DNA of 9,740 nucleotides, taken from the NCBI GenBank assembly GCA_030605305.1, contig JAUWIO010000016.1, positions 1 through 9,740 on the forward strand, read 5' to 3'. This document shows, piece by piece, positions 1 to 6,564 of this stretch. The position numbers and the translations under genes are program-made. Numbering within the stretch: position 1 is the stretch's first letter; each line of letters opens with the position of its first letter. Under the pieces are notes generated by a model. That model did no database searches, had not been told where the DNA came from, and was given only the letters and a program-made list of their open reading frames with translations. Source of the stretch: Actinomycetes bacterium. Lineage in GTDB: Bacteria > Actinomycetota > Aquicultoria > CAJVYJ01 > JAUVQD01.

Positions 1-1160
1 GACATCTCCTGCGGCGTCAGACTTTTGCGGACAGAACTAGATCTGACTGATGTCAAAAACCGGATTCGCGAGATCATGCACGCATTAGGCCGGGCCATTC
101 CGAAAGGATTGGGCGGCAAAGGCCGTCTTACGCTGCAGGCATCGGAGATAGATGATGTCCTGCGACAGGGGGAGGCCTGGTGTGTCAAAAGGGATACGGG
201 CGTCTAGACGACCTTGACCATATAGAACACAGGGGCACACACACAGAGGCCGCGCCCGAGAAAGTCAGTGCGCGGGCCAAAGAGAGAGGCTTGCGGCAAC
301 TGGGCACCCTTGGATCAGGCAACCATTTCGTCGAGGTCCAGGAGGTTGTGGAAGTTTTTGACCGGGCAAAAGCGGCGACACTGGGTCTCCATGAAGGTCA
401 GATCACTATCATGATACACAGCGGCTCGAGGGGTCTCGGCCACCAAGTCTGTACGGACTCTCTAAAAGAGATGGCCCAGGTGGTGGCGGTCGAACACTTC
501 GATCTGCCTGACAGACAGCTTGCCTGCGCCCCTCTGAGTTCAGTGCCCGGCCAAGACTACCTTGGGGCCATGCAGGCTGCCGCCAACTTCGGTTTAGCCA
601 ATAGGCAGATGATGACCAACTGGGTCCGGCGCGCCTTCGAAGGCCTTTTCAGGGCCGGTGAGCTCCGGCGGGGGCTGGACCTTATTTATGACGTTTCACA
701 CAACATGGCGCAGATCGAGACACACCAGACTGCCTCCGGTCCGCGCCGCCTTTGTGTCCACCGCAAAGGCGCCACCAGGGCTTTCGGTCCGGGCCACGCT
801 GACCTTCCGACGGACTACAGGGAGATCGGGCAACCGGTGATGATACCCGGCGACATGGGCACGGCCTCGTATGTGCTGGTCGGGACCGCGACCGCGATGA
901 GCGAGAGCTGGGGTTCGACTTGCCACGGAGCCGGAAGAGCGCTGAGTCGCAAGGCCGCCGCCAAGCGGATGACCGGGCGGGCGTTACACGCAGAACTGGA
1001 GGCCAAAGGGGTGATTGTCGAGGCCGGTCATGTCCGCGACCTTTCCGAAGAAGCGCCTTACGCTTACAAAGATGTCCGCCGAGTCGTCGACGTTTGTGAG
1101 CGTGTGGGTCTGTCGACTAAAGTCGCGCGGCTCAAGCCGCTCGGTGTCTTGAAGGGCTGA
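1..1160 (+). pseudogene. rtcB: RNA-splicing ligase RtcB, 5' end outside window, apparent single-base frameshift
   Basis: RtcB is the Mn/GTP-dependent ligase joining 2',3'-cyclic-phosphate (or 3'-phosphate) and 5'-OH RNA ends in tRNA splicing or RNA repair. The first visible codons read DISCGV, which carries the metal-binding Asp and Cys. After the break come LGTLGSGNHF (His codon 324-326), IHSGSRGLGHQ (His 417-419), DVSHNMAQIE (His 699-701) and STCHGAGR (His 924-926, the guanylylated residue by family knowledge). The C-terminus KPLGVLKG is typical. About 386 residues are visible, so roughly the first 90 of a ~480-residue protein are missing. The reading frame is broken: frame 1 carries the protein to about codon 190-192 and stops at 205-207, and the rest lies in the -1 frame from base 192, restoring the expected ...CVKR/GYG... 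sequence. All catalytic residues are intact, so a sequencing indel or a recent mutation is likelier than an old pseudogene. The downstream part alone is open from a GTG at 180. Confidence 0.93.
187..193 (+). other. Frameshift point in rtcB (A4G3 run)
   Basis: The run AAAAGGG sits exactly where the RtcB reading passes from frame 1 to the -1 frame. Adding one A or one G to the run would restore a single frame reading Lys-(Lys/Arg)-Gly-Tyr-Gly, as expected for the family. The bases in frame 1 (C_AAA_AGG) do not match the canonical X_XXY_YYZ slippery heptamer, so a lost base fits better than programmed frameshifting. Confidence 0.75.
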
Positions 1161-1163
1161 ACA

Positions 1164-1188
1164 TAGCGGCTGCGCGCTTTTTTTGTTA
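1164..1188 (+). terminator. Weak terminator-like hairpin after rtcB
   Basis: Just after the rtcB stop, AGCG and CGCT can pair around a six-base loop, and the stem is followed directly by seven T residues. The 4-bp stem is short for an intrinsic terminator, so it may only attenuate. It lies about 40 bases before the histidine kinase start, and readthrough from rtcB is possible. Confidence 0.3.
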
Positions 1189-1224
1189 ACGTATTGGCAG
1201 GAAGCGGGAGAGAGCGCGTATTCA

Positions 1225-2424
1225 ATGAAGCGAGTGGCCGGCCAACAAGAGCGCAACGGCTTCTTTGTTTTCTTGAACTCATACCGGTGGCTCAACTGGG
1301 TGCTGGCCGTCGTTTTATTGCATCTTGGCGCGACCCCCCACGTTTCTCCCTTGACGACCGTGCTAGTGTTTGCGGCGGTCTTTCTCTACAACGGAGTTTT
1401 CACTCTTTGCCCGCAGCGAGTAGAAACTTATCTGCGACGGGTTCCGGCGCTTCTCCTGGTCGACGTCCTCTTCTGTTCGTCGCTTCTCCTGGTATACGGC
1501 TGGGGATCGCCATTCTATGTATACAGCTTTAGCCCTGCGATGTTGGCTGGATACTTGTTTGGCTTGCGGGGGGCTTTTATTGTGGCCGCCCTCGGCTCAG
1601 TCGGGTATGTTTCTAGTGTCTCATTGACCGGAAAAGTGTGGAGCGAGATCGCTGAATTGGGCGAGCTCGACACGCATATCGCTCAAGCCTTCGATTACTT
1701 CATAGTGGCCGTCTTTTTCTCATATCCCGCGGCCTTGGCCGAACGATTGCGCCGGACCAATACGGACTTGCACCAAGCCCAACTCAAGATCGAGCGCCTG
1801 GTTCTTGATAAGGAGCGCCAGCGGGTGGCCAGCGAGATCCACGACGGAGTGACCCAGAGCTTGATGGGGCTTAATCTGCTGGTTGAAGACGCATTGAAAA
1901 AGAGCAGCGAAGAGCCGGTCAAGGAGCGCTTGAGTCTGGCCCAAGAAGCGGCCGCCAAGGCGATCAGTCAAACACGGCTGGCCATCGACGATCTTTTTGA
2001 GGAGCGCCTGGGTGGCCGGAGCCTGGCCGAGCTAGCCGAGACTGTCTTCGAAGATCTTGGTCGTGTTCATAGCATCGAAGCAGAATTTGTCGTCGAAGGC
2101 CGGGAAGAAGAGGTTCCGGCCGATATAAAAAAAGCCCTCTACATGGTTTTGCAAGAGGCTGTTGGAAATATCATCAAACATGCCCACGCTACCAGAATAG
2201 ACGCGAAGCTCTGTTTTCAAGACCATTGTATTCAGCTGTCGATTTCGGACAACGGATCGGGCTTTGATCCCGAACTCCCCAGGACCGGGTACGGACTCTC
2301 CACCATTTCCAACCGAGTTCGCGAGATCGAGGGCATATTCAAACTCGATTCGCTGGCCGGCCGGGGGACGAGTATTTTGATTCGGGTGCCGGTGTCCTTG
2401 AGTCTTTCGAAAGAGAGCCGCTAG
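1225..2424 (+). CDS. Membrane sensor histidine kinase, NarL/DesK type (HisKA_3 + HATPase_c)
   Basis: A 399-residue inner-membrane sensor kinase. Residues ~22-170 hold about five or six hydrophobic segments with short loops and no large extracytoplasmic domain, so it probably senses something in or near the membrane. A coiled linker (~171-197) leads to the HisKA_3 phosphoacceptor motif EIHDGVTQ with His206. The ATPase domain has the N box (QEAVGNIIKHA, Asn315), the G1 box DNGSGFD (Asp342) and the G2 box GYGL (355-358). I chose the ATG at 1225, which has GGGAG upstream (spacing about 14, somewhat long). The frame is open to a TTG at 1183, but that lies in the T tract with no ribosome site. Kinases of this family normally act on LuxR/NarL-type response regulators; none is in the window, so this is an orphan here unless the partner is elsewhere. 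The gene may be read through from rtcB. The stop overlaps that of the convergent flavin reductase. Confidence 0.93.
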   Translation: MKRVAGQQERNGFFVFLNSYRWLNWVLAVVLLHLGATPHVSPLTTVLVFAAVFLYNGVFTLCPQRVETYLRRVPALLLVDVLFCSSLLLVYGWGSPFYVYSFSPAMLAGYLFGLRGAFIVAALGSVGYVSSVSLTGKVWSEIAELGELDTHIAQAFDYFIVAVFFSYPAALAERLRRTNTDLHQAQLKIERLVLDKERQRVASEIHDGVTQSLMGLNLLVEDALKKSSEEPVKERLSLAQEAAAKAISQTRLAIDDLFEERLGGRSLAELAETVFEDLGRVHSIEAEFVVEGREEEVPADIKKALYMVLQEAVGNIIKHAHATRIDAKLCFQDHCIQLSISDNGSGFDPELPRTGYGLSTISNRVREIEGIFKLDSLAGRGTSILIRVPVSLSLSKESR

Positions 2425-2981
2425 CCCTTCTTTTTTGAGTAACCGTAATGCCCGATCTTTTCGGCCAGCGCCCAATAGTCCATGCCCGCATAAACGAATG
2501 GCCCCAGCCGCTTGAAGTCGACTCTGCCTTTATCATCGAGCACCTCCTCGTCAACATGCGAGTGAAGGACTTCGCAGATGAAGAGATCGTGCGAGCCTAG
2601 CTCGAGGCGTTGGGTCACGCGGCATTCGAGGTTGATCGGGCATTCGTCGATAAGCGGCGCGGCCACCTCCTCGCCGGGGACGGCGGTCCAGCCGGTACGA
2701 GCGAACTTGTCGGTATCGCGCCCGGACGACGTTCCGCAGATATCAGCGGCTTCGACTTGGTCGGCTCTCGGCAGGTTGATCACCAGCTCCGGGGTGTCCA
2801 GGAGGAGTGAATGGCTGTGCCTGCTCGGTCTTATTGCCAGCCCGATCATTAGCGGAATAGAACAAACAACTCCGGCCCAGGCCAGCGTGATGATATTGGT
2901 CTGCCCCTTCGCGGCGGTCGTGACCAACACAACCGGGGTGGGAAACGGCGCACCGGCCGGTTCTTTTGTGATCTTAGACAT
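2421..2981 (-). CDS. Flavin reductase family protein, flavoredoxin-like (FMN-binding split barrel)
   Basis: A 186-residue cytoplasmic protein matching the flavin-reductase-like split-barrel family. It carries the flavoredoxin pattern PVVLVTT...NIITLAWAGVV (~13-38), the phosphate-site segment IRPSRHSHSLL, the VINLPRADQVEAADICG block, GRDTDKFARTG, and LECRVTQRLELGSHDLF. Such proteins bind FMN and pass electrons from NAD(P)H or a partner; in anaerobes they often act in sulfite, thiosulfate or general redox metabolism. The exact substrate cannot be told. The ATG at 2981 is chosen because GGAG lies five bases upstream; the frame stays open to 3029 but without comparable support. It diverges from the HAD phosphatase gene across a 97-base gap with a perfect palindrome near its probable transcription start. 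Its TAG stop shares the bases CTAG with the stop of the histidine kinase. Confidence 0.88.
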   Translation of the reverse strand: MSKITKEPAGAPFPTPVVLVTTAAKGQTNIITLAWAGVVCSIPLMIGLAIRPSRHSHSLLLDTPELVINLPRADQVEAADICGTSSGRDTDKFARTGWTAVPGEEVAAPLIDECPINLECRVTQRLELGSHDLFICEVLHSHVDEEVLDDKGRVDFKRLGPFVYAGMDYWALAEKIGHYGYSKKKG

Positions 2982-3010
2982 AACTGCTCCAATCAACTGT
3001 GGGCCAGACT

Positions 3011-3024
3011 GACATCCGGATGTC
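3011..3024. promoter_or_regulatory. Perfect 14-bp palindrome, candidate operator
   Basis: GACATCCGGATGTC is its own reverse complement. It lies in the 97-base gap between the divergent flavin reductase and HAD phosphatase genes, 30 bases upstream of the former and 55 upstream of the latter. A -10-like TATCTT on the minus strand (3033-3028) would put the flavin reductase transcript start around 3021, inside the palindrome. That is a usual place for a repressor site. The binding protein is unknown. Confidence 0.5.
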
Positions 3025-3078
3025 GCCAAGATAGCACGACGATTCGCTGTCTTGCCAGGCCCGGCCCTTCCACTTAAG

Positions 3079-3768
3079 ATGCATAGCGTGGATCAGACGA
3101 ATAGACATGCGGCGCTCACGATACTTCGTGATGTAGACTGTGTCCTTTTTGATCTGGACGGCACGTTGATCGACACGGTCGATCTGATACATCAGTCCTT
3201 TGATCATGCCGTTCAGCAGGTCTTGGGTCGAAAACTTGCCAAAGAAGAGCTTTTGCAGAACATGGGGCGCCCTTTGGCCGTGCAGATGCGCGAGTTCTCG
3301 CGCACGAAATCCGAAGAACTCCTTGAGGCCTATACTGACCATAACCTGGCGGAACATGATCGGCATATCAGCGCTTACCCTGGGGCCGCACAAGCGCTGC
3401 GGAGCTTGCAGGCAGATCGCCAGGTAGAGTTGGGGATCGTCACCTCTAAGAAGCGCGACCTGTGCCTGCGCGGGCTTGAGCTTACGGGGTTGTCTGGTTT
3501 TTTTGAGGTTGTCGTGGCCATGGAAGACACGGTCCGTCACAAGCCCGACCCGGAGCCGGTTCTAGCGGCTCTCCATGCCCTTAAGAGGGAGCCTGCCCGG
3601 ACAGCCTTTGTCGGCGACAGCCCCTTTGATGTCTCTGCTGGAAATAGCGCCGGCACGATAACTATCGCCGCCCTGTGGGGTCCATTCGCTGTCGAAACGC
3701 TGCGCGAGGTCGATCCGGACATCGAGGCCCGGAGTCTTTCGGAACTCGCTTCGTTGTTTGCGTCATAA
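3079..3768 (+). CDS. HAD-superfamily phosphatase, phosphoglycolate/pyrophosphatase-like (Gph/PpaX type)
   Basis: A 229-residue cytoplasmic HAD hydrolase of subfamily I. Motif I is FDLDGTLID (nucleophile Asp25, acid/base Asp27). A helical cap follows (~residues 33-95). Motif II is VTSKK (122-125 region), motif III is the Lys in HKPDPEP (Lys155), and motif IV is VGDSPFDV (Asp180, Asp184). This is the complete catalytic set for hydrolysing a small phosphorylated metabolite. Length and sequence resemble phosphoglycolate phosphatase and pyrophosphatase PpaX, but HAD substrates cannot be read from sequence. I chose the ATG at 3079 although its ribosome site is poor (only AAG nearby); a GTG at 3088 is possible and a TTG at 3052 less so. 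The gene is probably monocistronic. Its 3' end overlaps the convergent STAS gene by 3763-3768. Confidence 0.9.
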   Translation: MHSVDQTNRHAALTILRDVDCVLFDLDGTLIDTVDLIHQSFDHAVQQVLGRKLAKEELLQNMGRPLAVQMREFSRTKSEELLEAYTDHNLAEHDRHISAYPGAAQALRSLQADRQVELGIVTSKKRDLCLRGLELTGLSGFFEVVVAMEDTVRHKPDPEPVLAALHALKREPARTAFVGDSPFDVSAGNSAGTITIAALWGPFAVETLREVDPDIEARSLSELASLFAS

Positions 3769-4113
3769 ACTGGCGGCGCGTTTTGAGATCGATTGAATCG
3801 CCTGGTCTTCGTCAGAATAAAAGTCGAAGATATTCGTCAGGCCGGTTACCGACAAGATGCGGTCGATGAAAGGGTTCGTTACCAAGACCAAGAGGCCGCC
3901 GCGCTGCTCGGTTTTGTCGAGACTGCGCAGGAGCATGCCCAGGGTGCCGCTGTCCATGAAATCGACCTTTCGCAGGTTCAAGACAATGTTCGGGTGACCC
4001 TCGCCGATCTGGGCCAGCACCAGGCTGTGAACTTCAACGTAGTTGCTCATGTCTATCTGTCCGTCGACCCGGATTATCGGAACCCCGTCCAGATGAATTT
4101 GTTCAATATCCAT
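3763..4113 (-). CDS. STAS-domain anti-sigma factor antagonist (SpoIIAA/RsbV-like)
   Basis: A 116-residue single STAS domain. It has the usual IIRVDGQIDMSN N-terminal strand and the phosphorylation loop VDFMDSGTLGMLL, with Ser55 as the probable phospho-site. Unphosphorylated proteins of this family bind an anti-sigma kinase and release a sigma factor; the kinase inactivates them by phosphorylation. Neither the kinase nor the sigma factor is in this window, so the target (general stress, sporulation-like, or a phosphatase-controlled output) is unknown. ATG start at 4113 with GAGG nine bases upstream. It lies 61 bases downstream of the bifunctional-nuclease-family gene on the same strand, but a stress-sigma-like promoter pattern in that gap suggests its own transcription. 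Its stop overlaps the HAD phosphatase end. Confidence 0.9.
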   Translation of the reverse strand: MDIEQIHLDGVPIIRVDGQIDMSNYVEVHSLVLAQIGEGHPNIVLNLRKVDFMDSGTLGMLLRSLDKTEQRGGLLVLVTNPFIDRILSVTGLTNIFDFYSDEDQAIQSISKRAASL

Positions 4114-4141
4114 TTCTGCCCGCCTCGTTGCCCACCAGTTA

Positions 4142-4167
4142 TTTCCCGGGGCTTGAAGAGACCAAAC
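4142..4167 (-). promoter_or_regulatory. Possible SigB/SigF-type promoter for the STAS gene
   Basis: On the minus strand GTTT (4167-4164) is followed after 16 bases by GGGAA(A) (4147-4142). The general-stress sigma consensus is roughly GTTT/GGTT-N15-17-GGGTA. The -10 lacks the T of GGGTA. Transcription would start near 4135, about 20 bases before the ATG with room for the GAGG ribosome site. A positive loop in which the anti-anti-sigma gene is read by its own sigma is common, but here it is inference. Confidence 0.3.
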
Positions 4168-4174
4168 AGCGGCG

Positions 4175-4651
4175 TCAGTCGCTTCCGAAGTCGTTGGGGT
4201 CGATGTTTTGAAGGAAATCGCGAAACTGCTCCACTTGAGCTTCTTCGCCCTCGCCGGTCAGCACCGATGCTTTGTCCAGAACCGATTCTTCAGCGTAGAT
4301 CGGGGCTTTGGTGCGCACAGCGAGAGCGATGGCGTCGCTAGGGCGGGCGTCGATCTGCAGATCGACAGAGTCGACTGTCAGATGTATTTTTGCAAAGAAG
4401 GTCCCATCCTGGAGGTCGCTGATGACGATCTGCCCGACCGAGGCCTGGAAGTTCTCAATAACTGATTTGAGCAGATCGTGCGTTAACGGTCGGCTTGGCT
4501 TGACGCCTTGCAGTTCCATGAGTATGGCCGTTGCTTCGAATTGTCCGATCCAGATGGGCAGAAAACGTTCGGCCGTCGGATCCCGTAGGATAACGACAGG
4601 CTGGTTGGTCATGACATCTAGGTTGACGCCGTGCAGTTCCATTTTGAGCAA
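4175..4651 (-). CDS. Bifunctional nuclease family protein (BFN / DUF151)
   Basis: A 158-residue protein of the bifunctional nuclease family. The typical core is visible: VNLDVMTNQPVVILRD, RFLPIWIGQFEATAI (~29-44), SRPLTHDLLKSVIE (~53-66), FFAKIHLTVD and the conserved DARPSDAIALAVRT (~101-114) ending with PIYAEESVLDKA. Plant members have nuclease activity on RNA and single-stranded DNA; the role of bacterial ones is mostly unknown, so the name is by family only. The acidic tail (~132-158) is variable. I chose the TTG at 4651 because AGGTGA lies seven bases upstream; the ATG three codons later (4642) would be about 16 bases from that site. It could be cotranscribed with the STAS gene downstream. 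The region upstream contains a coding-like frame (4703-4813) on the same strand. Confidence 0.88.
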   Translation of the reverse strand: MLKMELHGVNLDVMTNQPVVILRDPTAERFLPIWIGQFEATAILMELQGVKPSRPLTHDLLKSVIENFQASVGQIVISDLQDGTFFAKIHLTVDSVDLQIDARPSDAIALAVRTKAPIYAEESVLDKASVLTGEGEEAQVEQFRDFLQNIDPNDFGSD

Positions 4652-4702
4652 CAGTGGATCACCTTTTGTTTTCGACAGAACTTTATCAGAAACACGTGCA
4701 GC

Positions 4703-4813
4703 TTAAAACCCTTGTCGTTGGCGCCTTAGCCGTTCTTGGACCGCATCCGAGCCGTTCACGGCCCGCAGGCGGGAGATGATTTCATCGAACCCATCGTCGG
4801 TATAGAATATATC
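4703..4813 (-). other. Coding-like short frame lacking a normal start codon
   Basis: The minus strand reads 36 codons to a TAA at 4705-4703, with codon use like the neighbouring genes and a plausible charged helical C-terminus (DEIISRLRAV ... ERLRRQRQGF). No ATG, GTG or TTG begins it near its upstream end. Instead AGGTGG (4823-4818) stands seven bases before ATA (4810-4808), exactly where a start would be. It could be a small gene using a rare ATA start, a gene broken by an ATG-to-ATA change, or chance. It shares space with the proposed queF promoter on the other strand and precedes the bifunctional-nuclease-family gene. No family is recognised. Confidence 0.25.
4781..4808 (+). promoter_or_regulatory. 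Candidate promoter of queF
   Basis: TTCATC (4781-4786) and TAGAAT (4803-4808) are separated by 16 bases, giving a weak -35 and a good -10 (5 of 6 to TATAAT). Transcription would start about 4815, leaving a leader of about 20 bases that carries the purine-rich ribosome site. No preQ1 riboswitch fits in so short a leader. Confidence 0.4.
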
Positions 4814-4834
4814 AAAACCACCTAAGAGGCAGGA

Positions 4835-5272
4835 GTGACGGATTTGAGTGACGGATGGGACTTTACCACCAAGATAGAGGATATGCCGGAGGCAGACGTG
4901 CGCGCGCGGATAGAAGCAGCGATGGCTTATGAGATATCGGCGAAGATCATCCCGATACCGTATGTGGCCGGGGTCGAAGAGACGATCGAGTATTGTAGCG
5001 CGGAGCTGACCGCCCGTTGCCCGATGACCGGCCTGCGGGACCTCTATACGATCACGATCCGTTTGAAGCCCGAGCAGTGGCTACCCGAACTGAAGAGCCT
5101 GAAAATGTACTTTTGCGGCTACGATGAGTTGCCCATATCACATGAGCATCTGGCCGCCAAGATCTACGGGGACTTTCGGGCCGCTATTGTCCGCGCCGAG
5201 CTCCATCTTCGTTTAGACGTGGCCGTCAGGGGCGGCATAAACACGACGGTCGAGTTAGGCCAGCGAGTCTAG
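4835..5272 (+). CDS. queF: NADPH-dependent 7-cyano-7-deazaguanine (preQ0) reductase QueF
   Basis: QueF reduces the nitrile of preQ0 to the aminomethyl group of preQ1 using NADPH; it is a cytoplasmic T-fold enzyme. This is the short one-domain form, 145 residues. The nucleophilic Cys62 lies in ARCPMTGLRD, with Asp69 seven residues on. The diagnostic QueF motif ELKSLKMY is at 85-92, and Glu104 follows in SHEH. The Cys-Asp-Glu spacings (7 and 42) equal those of the Bacillus enzyme (55, 62, 97). I kept the GTG at 4835, which has GAGG five bases upstream; a TTG at 4844 with AGGAG eight bases upstream is equally well placed. It is transcribed against the queDEC run, whose last gene overlaps its 3' end by 18 bases. 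The neighbouring queC, queE and queD make its substrate, which supports the call. Confidence 0.92.
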   Translation: MTDLSDGWDFTTKIEDMPEADVRARIEAAMAYEISAKIIPIPYVAGVEETIEYCSAELTARCPMTGLRDLYTITIRLKPEQWLPELKSLKMYFCGYDELPISHEHLAAKIYGDFRAAIVRAELHLRLDVAVRGGINTTVELGQRV

Positions 5273-5917
5273 CGCTTCTTGTCTTTCAACGCAGGTGCCG
5301 CAGACGCCGCATGGTTTCTCGGCGCCCTCATAGCAGCTCCAGGTCTGGGTGAAATCCACTCCGAGCCTGGCTCCTTCGGTCACGATCTCTCCTTTTGACA
5401 TGTTGACGAAGGGGGCGTAGACAAAGACCTGGTGGTCGTTGCCGGCCCGCAGGGCCTCGCCAAAGGCATCGATAAACTCCGGGCGGCAGTCAGGATAGAT
5501 AGCGTGGTCCCCTGAGTGTACCGCCACGGCCAGCAGATCGACTTTCTCGGCGACCGCCCAGCCGCCGCCGATCGCTAAAAAGATCATGTTGCGGTTGGGG
5601 ACCACCGTCGCTTTCATCGTGTCCGCTTCATAGTGGCCGGCCGGGACAGCCACGCTCGGGTCAGTCAAGGCGTTCTTGCCGATAAGCCCCTGCACCGAAG
5701 AAATATCGACTATCTTGTGGTCGACGTTCAGTTTGGCGCAAGTCCGGGCAGCGTATTCAAGTTCTTTCTTGTGGCGTTGTCCATAATCAAAAGAGATGGC
5801 TGCTGTCTCGACGCCTCTATCGAGCAGATGGTAGAGCAAGGTCGTCGAATCGATTCCACCCGAGAAGACGCAAACAGCCCGGTCCCCGCGGTTGATATTG
5901 GTGTCGCTCAAGTTCAT
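5255..5917 (-). CDS. queC: 7-cyano-7-deazaguanine (preQ0) synthase QueC
   Basis: QueC converts 7-carboxy-7-deazaguanine to preQ0 with ammonia and two ATP. It is 220 residues, the normal length. The ATP-binding PP-loop SGGIDSTT is at 19-26, followed by ISFDYGQRHKKEL. The central VVPNRNMIFL block is typical. Zinc ligands near the C-terminus are Cys195, Cys203, Cys206 and Cys209 (CYEGAEKPCGVCGTC). The ATG at 5917 is chosen over upstream in-frame codons because GGGG lies five bases before it and because it makes the usual ATGA overlap with the queE stop, so translation is probably coupled to queE. It is the last gene of the minus-strand queuosine run. Its TAA lies inside the end of the convergent queF. 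Confidence 0.96.
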   Translation of the reverse strand: MNLSDTNINRGDRAVCVFSGGIDSTTLLYHLLDRGVETAAISFDYGQRHKKELEYAARTCAKLNVDHKIVDISSVQGLIGKNALTDPSVAVPAGHYEADTMKATVVPNRNMIFLAIGGGWAVAEKVDLLAVAVHSGDHAIYPDCRPEFIDAFGEALRAGNDHQVFVYAPFVNMSKGEIVTEGARLGVDFTQTWSCYEGAEKPCGVCGTCVERQEALDSLA

Positions 5918-6564
5918 TTTATCCCCAATATCTTGTGGAGCTGCAGCGAAAAACGGACGGGCAGCTTGTCTTCCATTATCCATGAAGCCAGCGCCCGGGC
6001 CTGGTTAAAGTCAGTCCCGTCGAGACAGGGGGACATGACCGCCTGGGCGGCGAAGTCGTGACTGTCTATGATGGCGACCGCTTCATCGTAGTCCACGCGA
6101 TCAGCGACGACGAATTTCAATTCGTCGGCCTCCCGTAAGGCAGGCCAGTTACCTGGGGCGAAGGGAACATGAATGCCGGCGCTCGGTAGTTTATAGTCGA
6201 CTGTGAAAGTCGCGATGTCCGTGAACCCGCCGATATCCTTGGTGCCGTTTGTTTCTACCGACGCCGTGAACCCGCCGTGATGCAAAACTGTGAATAGTTC
6301 TTGGGCCGGCGGTTGGTCCAGCGGCTCTCCGCCTGTAATGCAGACGCGTTTGACGCCTCGTTTTTGCACTGCGCCTAAGATGTCCGCGACCGAGGTCTCG
6401 GTCCCTTCTTCATAGGCGTGGGCGCTGTCACACCATGAACAGCGCAGATTGCAGCCGGTCAAGCGGATGAAAGTGGTCAGTTCTCCCTGGAACTTCCCCT
6501 CGCCTTGCAGGGAAGTGAATATCTCAGTTACTTGTAGGTGATGCCGGCTGTCGGGCTCTCCCAA
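5914..6564 (-). CDS. queE: 7-carboxy-7-deazaguanine synthase QueE (radical SAM)
   Basis: QueE is the radical-SAM enzyme that contracts 6-carboxytetrahydropterin to 7-carboxy-7-deazaguanine. It is 216 residues. The opening EIFTSLQGEG (14-23) is the family signature, and the [4Fe-4S]-binding CNLRCSWC (Cys38, Cys42, Cys45) has the standard CX3CX2C spacing. The SAM-binding ITGGEPL follows, then VETNGT and VDYKLPSAG. I chose the TTG at 6564: GAGG stands seven bases before it and no other start codon precedes the signature. This makes the gene overlap queD by 37 bases (6528-6564). At its other end the TGA overlaps the queC ATG. Both overlaps suggest coupled translation within one transcript. Confidence 0.95.
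   Translation of the reverse strand: MGEPDSRHHLQVTEIFTSLQGEGKFQGELTTFIRLTGCNLRCSWCDSAHAYEEGTETSVADILGAVQKRGVKRVCITGGEPLDQPPAQELFTVLHHGGFTASVETNGTKDIGGFTDIATFTVDYKLPSAGIHVPFAPGNWPALREADELKFVVADRVDYDEAVAIIDSHDFAAQAVMSPCLDGTDFNQARALASWIMEDKLPVRFSLQLHKILGIK

Noticed and set aside
180..207. Programmed -1 frameshifting in rtcB
   Set aside because: The zero-frame bases C_AAA_AGG do not form a canonical slippery heptamer, and I see no clear downstream hairpin or pseudoknot. A one-base loss is simpler.
3052..3078. TTG at 3052 as the HAD phosphatase start
   Set aside because: No ribosome site, and it would add residues not expected before the first strand; the ATG at 3079 is closer to the usual family length.
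2974..3540. 188-codon open frame on the minus strand
   Set aside because: It is antisense to the HAD phosphatase with its intact motifs and resembles no family; it arises from codon bias of the real gene.
3793..4341. 182-codon open frame on the plus strand
   Set aside because: It runs antisense across the STAS and bifunctional-nuclease-family genes, has no recognisable domain, and both opposing genes are clear family members.
4764..4775. CCCGC-AG-GCGGG inverted repeat as a terminator
   Set aside because: The loop is too tight and no T tract follows on either strand; it falls within the coding-like minus-strand frame.
5633..6061. 142-codon open frame on the plus strand
   Set aside because: Antisense to queC and queE; no motifs and no ribosome site.
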